From Tetrahymena elliotti 4EA (taxonomy: Eukaryota; Ciliophora; Oligohymenophorea; Hymenostomatida; Tetrahymenidae), in assembly GCA_000231825.2 (NCBI GenBank), contig JH720317.1:681281-745280 (forward strand): DNA of 64,000 nt, given 5' to 3'. The translations under genes were made by a program, and so were the position numbers. Positions 13,393 to 26,300 of this stretch are shown in pieces; the stretch's first letter is position 1; every line of letters starts with the position of its first letter. The notes under the pieces were generated by a model that was given only the letters and a program-made list of their open reading frames with translations, was not told the origin of the DNA and did not search any database.

Positions 13393-14385
13393 ATGCAAAC
13401 TACTAGCGTTTTAACTAAAAAGAACTTTGCTCCTCTTAAGAATGAAAATGAAAAGCTAAATTTATTTGCAAATCAAGTAGATTAAATGAGAGATGACTTC
13501 GAGGATATGAAGCGTTCTCGTGAGGAGGCTAAGAAATAATTAGAAGCCAAATTTTAAGATGTTCATAGGTAAGATAATTTAATTATTTAAGATCTACATT
13601 ACAGAAAGCACCATTTCAATATTGAATTTAGTATTTTAAGTAATTCAATTGTTGTTTATTAAAAAAGAAAGATATAAAACACTAAAGAATTTATTGCTGC
13701 CGAGGGAAAGAGAATTAATGATACTCTTTTAGCCTTCCAATCTAAATTTGAAACTGAAATGAAGAATATAAAAACATATTTCCAAAAGTAGCATGATGAA
13801 TATACAGTTTAGGTTTAGCAAAGATTTGAAAAAGTAGAAGATGAAACAAAAAGATTGGATAAAAAGATAGATGATGAGCGTGAAGAACGTTTGAGGTAAT
13901 CAGACGAAAACCTCAGAGAAATTAGAAAGCAATTAGAGAGTAATTATTTTTGAAATATATGAATAGAGTTCATTTTGAGAAAATACAAGCAATTATTTAA
14001 AATTAACTTAAATTATATGTATAAAAAAGCCCTATTTTCTTTATTTGATACTGAAAAAAGAGAAAGAATAGAAAGAGAAAAGGAAATTTTGTAAAAATTG
14101 GATGATGAAGCTTTTGCACTTAAAGAAATGCTTGATAAGGAAAAAACAGAAAGAATATTAAAAATTAAAGAATTAAAAAATCACACTGATTTCGAATTAA
14201 AAGCCTAATAAAAGTTCAATGAAGATTTTCATGCAAAAACAGTAGACGAATTCCATCATGTTGTTAATAACATACAAGTAGAAATAGATAATCGTTTCAA
14301 TCACTAAGACCAAATTATAGACAACTTATCCAAATTAGTTAAAACTCTTCAAGATACACTTAAGGTTATTGGAAAAGATGTTTGA
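13393..14385 (+). CDS. SF-assemblin-like striated-fibre protein (256 aa)
   Basis: The protein is an almost continuous segmented coiled coil: MQTTSVLTKKNFAPLKNENE at the N-terminus, then a rod of charged heptads (LDKKIDDEREERLRQSDENL; LDDEAFALKEMLDKEKTERI). This layout, with a short non-helical Ser/Thr/Pro-containing head and a rod of about 230 residues, and the total length of 256 match the SF-assemblin family (Pfam SF-assemblin). That family forms striated microtubule-associated fibres at basal bodies, including kinetodesmal fibres in ciliates. Introns at 13569-13667 and 13940-14062 leave exactly 257 codons and keep the heptads in register. The stop is TGA 14383-14385. The acceptor of the second intron is chosen by frame. 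Family assignment is by pattern only; another coiled-coil family is possible. Confidence 0.75.
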
Positions 14386-15596
14386 ATGCCTTATTTCATT
14401 AAGATATAATATACTAACACTCATTTTAAACTTCTTAATAGTAATACTACTTATCTATGTCTCTTTGAATTATTCAATAAGATATTTATTTTTATAATAG
14501 ATCCTTAATCATTCATAATCTTTATATTCAAAAATATCTTTTTTAATTTAAATCAAGATAAAAATTCTAATCTGTAATAATTTGGAATTTTTAAAAATAC
14601 TTTGTTAGAAATGAAAAGATAAAATTTTAATTTATCATGTAGAATTTTATCTTTAAATTGTTTAAATTAATGATAAATAATTTTAAAAAAACCCTAAATC
14701 AATTTTAAAAATGAATTATTAAGAAAATTATTTTTATTTATTTAAGTATTAATTGTGGAAGCTTTTTTCATTTATTCTGAAATTATTATTTTAAATAATT
14801 ATTTGGAATAACTTTTAGTCAATTTTTAGAATCAATTTTGATGATTTAAGAAAAAAAATCTATTTTATTATTTACTTCATAGAAAAATAATTCTTTAAAT
14901 AAACACTTGCAAATATTTTTAATATTAATTTAACTAATTTTAGATGAATAAAAAGAGGTTTATTTATTTTTGTTAAATGTTAAAATTTTGTTACTTTTTA
15001 ATTTAAAAAATATTTTATCAATTTGTGATAAAAGTTGTAATTTGGTTCTTTTGTAGAATTTAAATTTTAATTATTTTTAATTTTTGAGTAACGATCAATT
15101 ATTTAAATTTATTTAATTTTCAAAAATGGTTCAATTTTATTTTTTTTAATTTCTGGATATTAGAAAATATTTTTGAAAAGATTTTTTTTAGACTATAAAT
15201 TGAAATATTATTGGTTAAACTTTTTAGAGTATTGTGAAAAATCATAAAATATGAAAATTAGTAATAATTTTGTGTAAAAATGTATCTTTGATAAAAAAGA
15301 AAGTTGGTATTAAAAAATTAGATTGATAATTATATGGCAAGTTATGCTTAGAACTTAAAAGAAAACCAATTAAAGGAGATATGATTTTGGTTGGTAAACT
15401 TTAAGAAATTTCGAAAAGATATACAAACAATTTATAAATATCACTTAATACAAGATCTAAATAATTTAATAATTTTTGCTATCTTCTCAGTGTCAAATTC
15501 TTTAACTTTTTTAGAATTGTAGAAAATAATTATGAGCAAACCATTAAAAAATTGAGCCAAAACTCAAAAAATGCAAGCTAAATTAATATTTTGTAC
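14386..15596. other. convergent intergenic region
   Basis: Two genes end here facing each other: the SF-assemblin gene from the left and the minus-strand unknown gene from the right. The sequence is AT-rich with T runs on the plus strand. No coding frame or RNA gene is seen. Confidence 0.5.
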
Positions 15597-16490
15597 TCAT
15601 TAGAACATTCCTTCCATACTGGGACCACCCATACTTCCCATAGCATTAAACATGGCTTGTTCAACTTATTAGATGAGGATGATAATATCAGTATTTTCAA
15701 GTATACTGGGCTATGCCATGATCTACATTTGGTCTTCTTCTTCAACTTTGTATTCCTTGTAAATGTAATCATTAATAAGTGTACCCAAGACAATAGGAAT
15801 CAATTAAATTGTTTCGTTTGAAGCTGAAAGTTTTTTAACCATAGACTTAAGGAGTTCAGGTTGTTAAGTAAGAAGATTGAGTTAGAAAGTTATGATATCC
15901 TTCAAGTCTTCGATTTGTAAATTTTTGGTGGGTTTAATCTTTTCCTTGATTTTTTGGCGGATAGCAGCCTAAAACATGTAAATTTCCTAATAGTGACCCT
16001 TTTCCATGAATTAGATGACAGATTCTTCAAAGTCTTCATAAGAGATGTTTAAAATCTATAAAATAGTTTCTTAGGCGCTCTTAATAATGTTTTCAACTTC
16101 TTCATTGAATGATAAAACCAATCTTTCATATTCGCTGATATCAGTCTCCATCTTTTCTCTTCTTTCTCTTCTATTTCTTAAGGTAAGTTCAACATATTGT
16201 TCTTCAGCAAGTTCAAGAGAATATTCCATAACTTGGGAAATAGTATTCATGTCATAATTCTTAGTTTCTCCTAAGGTTCTGATTGTAATTTTCTTTGCGA
16301 TTTAATGTGCCTTTTTTAAATAATCTGATTCACTGTTAGCTCCACTTTATTCTTCCTATCCTTAGGTTGTTTATTCAACTTTTTCACCCTTGTTAGTCAA
16401 ATAATAGATGAGACCTAAAGCAGCAGTGGTAGCAGCAGTGATACCAATTAATTTCTTATTTTTCTCTAGTAATTGAACTAATTTTTCCAT
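15597..16490 (-). CDS. unknown protein with N-terminal membrane anchor (297 aa)
   Basis: An intron-free frame runs from ATG 16490-16488 to TGA 15599-15597. The N-terminus MEKLVQLLEKNKKLIGITAA continues into a hydrophobic stretch rich in Ala, Thr and Leu that ends in YYLTNKGEK, so residues 15-33 probably form a signal anchor. The rest is soluble and Glu/Lys-rich, with a helical middle (LRNRRERREKMETDISEYER) and a Met/Gly-rich tail (AMFNAMGSMGGPSMEGMF) that recalls the Met/Gly-rich tails of some chaperones. Codon use differs from its neighbours, with many AAG, CTC, ATC and TTC codons, which in Tetrahymena goes with high expression. I recognise no family. An organelle outer-membrane location is a guess based only on the short anchor. 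Confidence 0.8.
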
Positions 16491-17303
16491 TTTAATAACT
16501 AAAATTATTTATTAATATATTTATTTCTTGATATTTTTTATCTTTTAAATTATTATATATTTTAATTTGAGGTATTCGCCTTTTCTTTCTTATATTTACC
16601 AAGTATCTCTTCTTTAATATCATATCTATCAATACTTTATTCATTCCTAATAAAAAACTTTATATCCACCATTTTGAAAATCTCTTTTCTACCAAAAAGA
16701 AATCCTAATAAGTACATTTACTTATGATCACTTATATAACTTTATCTTTAAAACACCAAAAAATGTAGCTAAAAAGTTATTTATTCTATGACAAATTATC
16801 AAATTTTTTGTTTTAAACTAAATTTTGAAGGTATTAAAATCAGTCACTTAAGATTTTTAACTATTTTAATTCAGTTTAAACAAATAACTATTCAAATTAT
16901 ATATTAAATTTTATCATTTCTTTTTTTTTGAATTATTTAATTCAAAAATATTTAAAATAAACTAATGAAGTTTTGAGATTGAAATAGTCCATATTAAATA
17001 ATATTTATTGAAAAATATATTAACCTTCTACTAAAATAAAAAAAATGTAAAGAAACTGCCATTCACTAATATTAATTTGACATTTATTTTGGAAAATATT
17101 CCAAAAACATTCAATTTATCTTTATTTCTTTTTAAAAATTGGTAAGTTTTGTTGTTTGATAAAAATCAAACAAAACTTGAATAAAATTTATAATAAAAGA
17201 TTTATCTTTATATGTAAATATAAATAACAAATAAAAATCGTTATGTAAAAACAGTAAAATAATTTTTTATTTATAAATTATTCGAATTTAGTTAGAAATT
17301 AGT
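16491..17303. other. intergenic with a hairpin near the 3' end of the giant Cys-rich gene
   Basis: This spacer contains the promoter side of the unknown 297-aa gene and the 3' flank of the Cys-rich gene. The only structure seen is the imperfect inverted repeat at 17144-17178, listed separately. No coding frame is supported. Confidence 0.5.
17144..17178. repeat. imperfect inverted repeat (possible 3' hairpin)
   Basis: The left arm AAGTTTTGTTGTTTGAT and the right arm ATCAAACAAAACTT pair over 14 bases with a three-base bulge and a short A loop. It lies about 130 bases past the stop codon of the Cys-rich gene. It could form a hairpin in that gene's 3' RNA, but no function is shown. Confidence 0.5.
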
Positions 17304-20300
17304 TCAAACAGTAACTTGTATTAGTATTATTATTAAAAATATTTGTAAATAAAAGCTTAAGTTTTGCTTATTTGATGTGTTATTAGAAGATGCATTCTAT
17401 TAGTCTAGTATACATTTTCCTGTTGAATCAATAGTTTGAAAGCAAACACAATCATCAGATGTACTACTTTTTGAATATCCTAATTGAGTGCAGGCAACTT
17501 TATCAGTTCCACAATTTTTTTATCCTACTTAATCACACTTTGAAGGATACGAACATATGGAACTACTGTTATTGACAAATCCTTATTAAATACATAATTT
17601 TGGGCACTAGACTTTTAGTTCTTGACATTTAGGTATAATACAAGAAAATTTATCAGATTCAAAAGTAAATCCATAATTAGAAACACAGTAAGAAGCCTAA
17701 TTCTAACATATCTTTTTATTAGTACAATCTTGAATGCTAGGAGCAACACAAGAAAAATCTGAGACTGATTTTGGGATCAGTCCAAACTAAGTTACACATA
17801 TAGAAGTACTTACACACATGTTTGAATCAGAGCTATTTAGACAAGATTCAATCGTTGTTTCAACACAAATACCATCACTTTTTGATGGATCTTATAAATA
17901 TCCAAGCAATTTACAAGCAGCATAATTCACTGCACACTATTTACCAGTCAAGCAATTTTTAGGAAATTCACAGAATAATCCATTATCTGATTTCACAAAT
18001 CCCATATTTATACAATATTTTGTAACTATTGCTGGATTACAGTTGTTCTATGAAGAATCAGAGCAATCAGCTGCAGAAGGAACTTTACAAGTATTAGGAT
18101 TAGATTTATCATTTATAAAACCTATGTAAATAAGGATAAAATAAATAAATAATTTATTTATGTATTTGTTTAACCTAAAAGTTAGCAGGCAGTCATATCT
18201 GGTGCACACATTTTTTATCCTAAACAATTTGTGGGAGTTTAGCAAGACTTTGAATTTTAACCTGGAATATAACCTTTTAAGCTACAAGGGCTCTCTGGGA
18301 AAGAGCATAATTACTTTGCTTAGTCTAAACACTACTCATCTGTTGGTTCAATACAAGAATCACTACTATTACTCTTTAGAAAACCCTGATTTTTTATTAT
18401 TTTTATTATTTTCTATTTTTAATATAAATTATTACTAGTAAAGTGCATGCTGTTAGACTACTAGAACATCTATATCTTTATGATAAACAATTATCAGGTA
18501 CAGTACATTAGTTTAAGGTAGGGTCACTAGTATCTCTTTACCAACCTCTACTTGGACAAGGAATATTTCCTTTTCTACAGAGTTTTTGATTATTTGGATT
18601 CTAAAATTAAAAAATTCAATTCAATTCAAATCGAGTAAAAAGCTAATATTTACTATGCAGTCATCATCTGTAGGAATTATGCAAGTATCATCTGTTGGAC
18701 TCTTTAAGAAACCTCCAAATAAACCTTTTTTAAAAACAATTTTTATTATTTAGAAATTTTAAAAATATATAAAATAAACATGCAGTTAAGCTTCCACCGC
18801 ATTGAGGATTTTGCTAATCTAAGCAGTTTGGTAAAACACAGAAATAATCAGTTGGTCTGTTTTACACTTAGGTATACCCTTTTTGTCCACAAATATTAAC
18901 TGGAAGACCTGGTCTACATAAAGGTTAAGTATTATCCATACAGTCAGCATCACTAGGCGTTGTACATGAATAATCATGAATAGATTATATATAACCTTAA
19001 TACTTGCAAGCTGATAAATTTGGAGCACATAAAAAACCTGCTAAACAATCAGCTGGAGGTAAGCAAGTGTTATTATTAGGATTTTTAATCCATCCTCTTG
19101 AAGTACAAAATGTTGATGAAGGAGCACAAAGCTATAAACCTGTTGTAGATGATGCTGCACAATCATAATCTTAAGGATATTAGCAAGAATCATCAATTTA
19201 GCTTTTTACAAAACCCTTTTAAGCATTAAAAATATGATTTTTTTTTGAAAAACAAAAAAATAATTAAAATTTTTGCTTGATAATAATTATTTTAAAAAAT
19301 TTACTTGAGATGTACAAGCAGTAAATTGTATCGAACACCACTAGCCTTATAAACAATTAGGAGATTTACAGGTAAAATTTGTATTGGAAGATGCAATCCA
19401 ACCTTTCTAAATGCAAAAAGAGTTAGGTATACATGCAAAGACATTATTTTAATCAATACAATTAGAATCAGTAGGAACAAAACATTGATTAGATGATCCA
19501 GAAATATAACCAAATTTATATTAACAAACAGTAGCAGTAGAAGAACATTGGTTTGATAATGTTAGACAATCTTATTAATTATTATATTAACAAAAATACT
19601 GATTAGCTTATGTTGATTTTTACCAACCTTTTTATTAGCATTCAAATGTTGATAATCTACAAGCAAATAGATTCCTATTAAAGTTATCACAATCCGCTTC
19701 AGAAGGAACAACACAAGTGTCATCTATGGAATTTTTTATCAAACCTTAAGTATATTAACACGCAGTTATTCCATAAGAGCAATTAGGTCCAACTAAACAA
19801 TTTGCTTTTGTGGGGGCAGCACAGGTATCATTTGAGGAACTCTTTTGGTAACCAATAGATATGCAGTATTAATTACCAGATTTACATAAATATAGATTAT
19901 TAGTATTAATACAATCAGAATCTTAAGGTACTATACATTAGTTTGTTAGAGGATCTGGAGCATAACCATATACAAATTAACAAACTGACATAGATGGACC
20001 ACAATCAGAGCCAATACCACAGGTACTTGGAGCAACACAGTATTCATTTATACTATCTTTAACCCAGCCAAAGCTTTTACATAGACTTGGAAAAGAATCA
20101 TCAGAGCATTAATATAGATTTACTGTAGTATTACTGCAGTCATAATTAGTTGGAGCTACACATTTATTATTCGTAGAGTTCTTTACATATCCTAGCTTGT
20201 AGCAAACTTATCTTGTAGTTCCACATTAAAATCCTGTAAGACAATTAGCAGGAAAAACGCAATAATTACCACTAGATGCTTTTACAAAACCAATATTTAA

Positions 20301-23300
20301 ACAATTTTATTGATAAATACCTGATCTACAAAGCTCTGTATTTGAAGGATTTTTACAGTCATCATATTATGGTATTTGACATTAGAAGTTACTATTTGAA
20401 GTAGGAATATACCCATTATAAAGGCAAGCTTATGATGCCAAATTGCTACCACATTATTATCCAGTAGTACAATTTGTAGGGACTTTGCATTAACCTGCAG
20501 TAGCACTATCTAGAACATAACCCATGTCAGTACAAAATGGATTTCCACTCTTGCAAACATATAGATTTGAAGTATTTATACAATCAGAAACAGTGGGTTA
20601 AACACATTAATTAGAAGAAGTACTTTTAATATAACCAAAATAGTAAATACAAACTAATAAACTAGAAGCGCATTAATTATTCACGGTACAATTTGTTGGT
20701 AAAACACAAGTATCATTGGTAGAATTTTTAATGAAACCTATATTTGTGCAGTATGTATTTCCTACTTTGCAAATATATGTATTAGTATTATCATAACATG
20801 TCTAAATATCAGGAGCAACACAAGTATTATTAGATGAATTTTTAATTAAACCTAAAGCGAATTAGCAAGCTGATTTACCACTAGCACAATCATTAGCTCC
20901 AGTGCAAGAAGTAGGAACTTAACAGCTATTATTTGTAGATGATTTTATATATCCTTTGTTAGTACAAAAAGTAATATCGCTTCTACATAAAAATGGATTA
21001 GTTATTGCATCAGCACAATCATAATCCCCAGGTACTAAACAAATATTATTTGTACTTGAAATATACCCAATATACTGACCTAAATACATTAAATAATTTA
21101 AAAATTAGTTAAAGTAATAATTATTTTATGGATTTCAAAAAAAAAAATGAGACAATTAAATTTTATATTTATTTGCTAATTTAAAATTTTTACCATTAGC
21201 CATTTTCAATAAAAATTTTAATTTTGATTAAAGCTCTAAAACTATTCACATATTTATAAAAATTAATTAGAACTCAAATATTTTACATGCTGTATATCCA
21301 TTTCCACAATAAGGCTCATTTAAGCAAAAAGAAGGTGCTTCACAATAGAATGAATTTGAAACAGTTGTTTATAAAATCCATCCTTTATTAGTACAAAATT
21401 TAACATCTGATCTACATAGATATTTATTCGAGGTATTAAAACAATCGGAATCCTATGGCACAATACAGTTATTTCCTGATGAAGACTTTACATAGCCTGT
21501 GATTATTAATTTTAAAAAAATTATTTTCTTTTTTTAGAGAAATAACTGATATACCATAATATTGACATGCAGTAAAGCTTGATGTGCACTAATTTCCTGA
21601 CAAGCAATCTGATGGTGGGACACATATAAAGTTTGTTGCACTAACTGCTTACCAATTTTACTATCTACAAGCAAATGCACTTAGTCTACATGCAAAAATA
21701 TTGGTTGGATTTGCACAGTCAGCATCTATTTAATTAAATATATGTTACTTTTATATCACATTAAATTAAAATACCTGTTGGTTATATGCATTAATTTACT
21801 GATAAATCATTTACAAATCCATACACATATGAACAAGCCGTAAGTCCAGGTTAGCAACTATTATTTGATTAACAATTAGCTTAAGTGGGAGAGGTACAAA
21901 AATATTAATTGGCTGTGGTACTTTAAACATAGCCTAATTATATGCATTGGTTGCTAGTTAAACCACATGCATATGCATTTGTTTACAAGAGACAATCAGA
22001 GTCAGTAGGAGTAACACAATCTCCAGCATTAGTTTGACTTGAAACAAAACCTTTTGAATTTAATTTTGTTTAATAAATTTAAAATATAAAAATTATTTTT
22101 AACCTAAATAAGGGCAAGCAGTTTGTTATGCATTACAATTTGATGTATTCAAACAATTAGATGGGATAGAGCAAGTGTATTTACTAGCATTCGAATTTTT
22201 TGGCCAACCTTGTAACTAGCAAAAAGAATTAACATTCTAGCATGCATAAAGATTATTTGTATCAACACAATCATATGCTTATAATTTATAAAAAATATTT
22301 ATTTATTCTATTAATTTTTCAAATGAATTTACGTGTTGGGATTACACAGTCATTAGAAGATGAACTCTTTACATATCCATATAGGAATTGACAAGAAGAT
22401 TAAAAATATTAGCAATAATTTTAACCAGTATTAGTACAAGAAGCCTTAGTTATAGGTTGGCAATATAAATCCTAAGTACTTGCAACTACCCATCCATATA
22501 CATTACAAAAATTGGTAGATTAGGCACATGCATAAATGTTTGAAGTGTTATTACAATCAAAAGGTGTAGGTATTTTACAGCTATTATTTGAGCTATTCTT
22601 AACATACCCTATTTTTAACATAATAATTATTAAATTTAATAATTTCTTTCTTTCTATTTTTATTTTTTTTCAAAAAATGAACATTTACCTTGATATAAGC
22701 ATGCTGTATAGGAAGATGAACAAGCAACACTACTAGTTGCACAATCTGTTGGCAAGACACAACTTCCATTTATACTACTCTTTTTAAAATAAATCTATCT
22801 GCAATAAGAGTTTGAGGAATTACAACTATAAATTTTAGAGGAATCTAAGCATTCAGCAGCTTTTTTAAGAGAAATTAAATTAATAAGACTTTTTAAAAAA
22901 AAATTAGATTTTTACTTGATGGTTGTAAGCAATTTCCATTTTAATCAAAGTTATACCCATAATAATAAACACATGCAGTTTCATTTGATGTGCAAGATGG
23001 TGATTACAAACATTCAGTAGTTGTTGAAGGAATACAATAATAATTATTAGGATCTTTTATCCATCCATACTAAACACACTAATTTGATGCTTAAGCACAT
23101 GCTAATAAATTTGATTAATTTTAACAATCCTACTATGTTGGGACAACACAATCATTAGAACTAGAGCTTTTGACATATCCTTTTAAAATTTAATAAATAA
23201 ATTCATAAATACTTAATGAAGTTAAAATAAAATAAAAACCTTAAATTGTGCATGATTAATATGAAGGAGCACATAAACCTGCTCCTGCTTAAGCACAATT

Positions 23301-26300
23301 AGAAGGAATAATGCAATTATCATTTGGAGAATCTTGGCTAAAATTTAATTATCTGCAATAATGTGTAGAAATTCTGCATCCATACATACCAGCTGAGTAT
23401 TAACATTAATAACCTATTCATAAAACATAAAATTTAAATTACCTTTTTATAATAAATATTTACTATTGGGAGTGCTGCAAATATTACTAGAATTAATTAA
23501 TCCATATAAGAAAGAGCATGAATTTCCATCGTTTTAACATTTTGAAGATCCTTAGCAGACATTCAAGGCAGGTCCATCACAATAATAATTACTTGTACTA
23601 CTATTTTTGATCCACCCGAATTATATAACACAATAATTAGTCTAAAGGGCACAAGCATACTTATTATTTATATCTTAACAATCATATGATGTAGGTAGTC
23701 TACAATCATTATTTCCAGAATTTTTAATAAAACCTAATTTTCCCATAAAAATTAAAAAAATAATTATTTTTGAAGTCAAAAATACCTTGATAAGTGCAAG
23801 AAGTGTAAGCTATAGCACACATACCTGAATCTGTTGTACAAGTAGTAGGAAGTTCACACGTCTCATTAGATTAGCTTTTTAAGAAATTTTATTATTTGCA
23901 AAAAGTGATTTAATCTCTACATGCATAAATATTTAATAAATCAACACAGTCAGCAGCTATTTATTATAAAATGGGAATAAATAAAATTGATTTATTATTG
24001 AATATTTACCGTTTGGTTCTGTGCAAACATTAGTTGATTTTATCACAAAGCCGTAATACCAAACACAAGCTGATTCATTTGAAGTGCAATTTGTACTATT
24101 TGAGCATGAAACTTAAGAAGGAGGATTACAGAATTGTTCACTTGAATCTTTTTCCCAGCCATATTAATTGACACATTTATTTGAAGGGAGAGCACAAGCA
24201 TAAGCGTTAGAGTGTAAACTACAATCAGAAGATAATGGTTCAACGCAATTATCACTTGATGTACTTTTAACATATCCTATTTTTTAATTAATATTTTTAA
24301 ATATAAATATACTTTTAAATTGAAAGATTCTACCTTAGTATGTGCAAGAATTGTAGCCAGGAGTGCACATATTTGGATCTGTTAAGCATGTTGAAGGTAG
24401 AATACATGTGTCATTACTAGAATTTTTCAAGAAATTTTACTACCTACAAAAATGAGTGTCAAGTCTACAAGAATAGATGTTTTAGGAATTAACACAATTA
24501 GAAGCTGTTTTATGATAAAAGGTCTTTAAAAATAAATAATATTAATAGAATTTACGTTCAGGAATTTCGCATTTATTAGATATATTAACATATCCATACA
24601 GCCATACACATGCTGATTCATTAGAATTACAATTTGAGCTCTAAAAGCATGAGATAGATGTAGGAACTATACAATATGTATTTGGGGAATCTGCAACCCA
24701 ACCAAATCTTTATATACATATATTAGTTTGTAAAGCACAAACATAAATATTTGATTAATTTTCGCAGTCTGAAGAAGTAGGTTCAGCACATTAATTGCTT
24801 GAAGCACTTTTAATATATCCTATATAATAATTATTATTTAATCATAGCTTTAATTAAATAAATCAATACCTTGGTAAGTGCATGAAGTAAAACCTGGAGT
24901 GCACTTATCTGATGCTGTAAGACAATCTGTTGGTAATTTACAATAAAAATCAGGACTGCTAATGTCAAAATTATGTTATTATCTGCAAATACTGCTAGCT
25001 AATCTGCATGCATAAATATTAGTTACTTCAACACAATCAGAAGCTTTTTAAAATAATAATTATTATTAAATAGTAAATTAAGAAATCTTTATATACGTTC
25101 AGGAATACTACAAAGATTGCTTGCTTTAAAAACAAAACCAAATAACCAAACACAAGCAGATTCATTAGAACTACAATTATTTGAGCCTGAGCATTATAAT
25201 TAAGTAGGAGGATTACAATAAGAATTAATAGAATCTTTTATCCACCCATATTGTTAAATACAAATATTATTTGGGCGAGCACATGCTAATGTATTTGTTT
25301 AATTTTCACAATCTGCAGAAACGGGAGAAACACAATTATCATTAGATGAACTTTTGATATAACCTAATTAATAAAAAAATATGAAGATTTAAAAATTATT
25401 TGAATATTCTTCTTACCTTGATAAAGACAAGATGTGTATCCAGTTGTGCACATATTTGAATCAGTTAAACATGTGCTAGGAATATCACATGCACTGTTAT
25501 TTGATAAAAAGTTTTATTATCTACAAGAAAAGCTAGAGTCTCTACAAGCATAAATATTACTACTATTCATGCAGTCAGAAGCTTTTGAATTAAATTTATA
25601 TCACTTTATTTTAGATAAAAATTATTTTAATTACCTTAAGGTACCCCACAAAAATTATTAGAATTATTAACATAACCATAAAGCCAAACACATACTGATT
25701 CATTTGAATTACAAATAGAAGCTCCTAAGCATGAAGATGAAGTAGGAGGAGTACAGTATGAATTTGTAGAATCTTTAACATATCCATATTAGCTCACACA
25801 AATATTTGATGCAACAGCACAAGCATATTCGTTATTTTGATCATAGCAATCAGAAGAAAGAGGAGAAAGACAATTATTGCCACTTGTACTTTTAACATAT
25901 CCTTTTAAAAAATATTATTTACTTTTGTTTTGAAATTTTAAATTTACCTTAATAAAGACAAGATGTATATCCCGTAGTACACATATCTCCGGTTAGGCAA
26001 TCTGAAGGTAAAATACATGTACTGTCAGGACTATTTTGCAAGAAATTTTATTTTCTACAAAAAGAATCAGATGTCCTACAGGCATAAATGTTACTTTAAT
26101 CCAAACAATTTTAAGCTTTTTAATACAATTAAATTATAAAAAATTATTATTATTTCTTATAATTACCTTTAGGAGTATCACAATTACCAATAGAATTATT
26201 ATAAAAACCATAGAGCCAAACACAAGCAGAATCATTTTAATTACATTTATTTGAACCTTAGCAAAATGTAGAAGTTGGACGTTCACAGCCTAAATTTAAA

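Noticed and set aside
15591..15821. Plus-strand frame of 76 codons
   Set aside because: It is a shadow of the minus-strand 297-aa gene, whose codon pattern and signal anchor are convincing.
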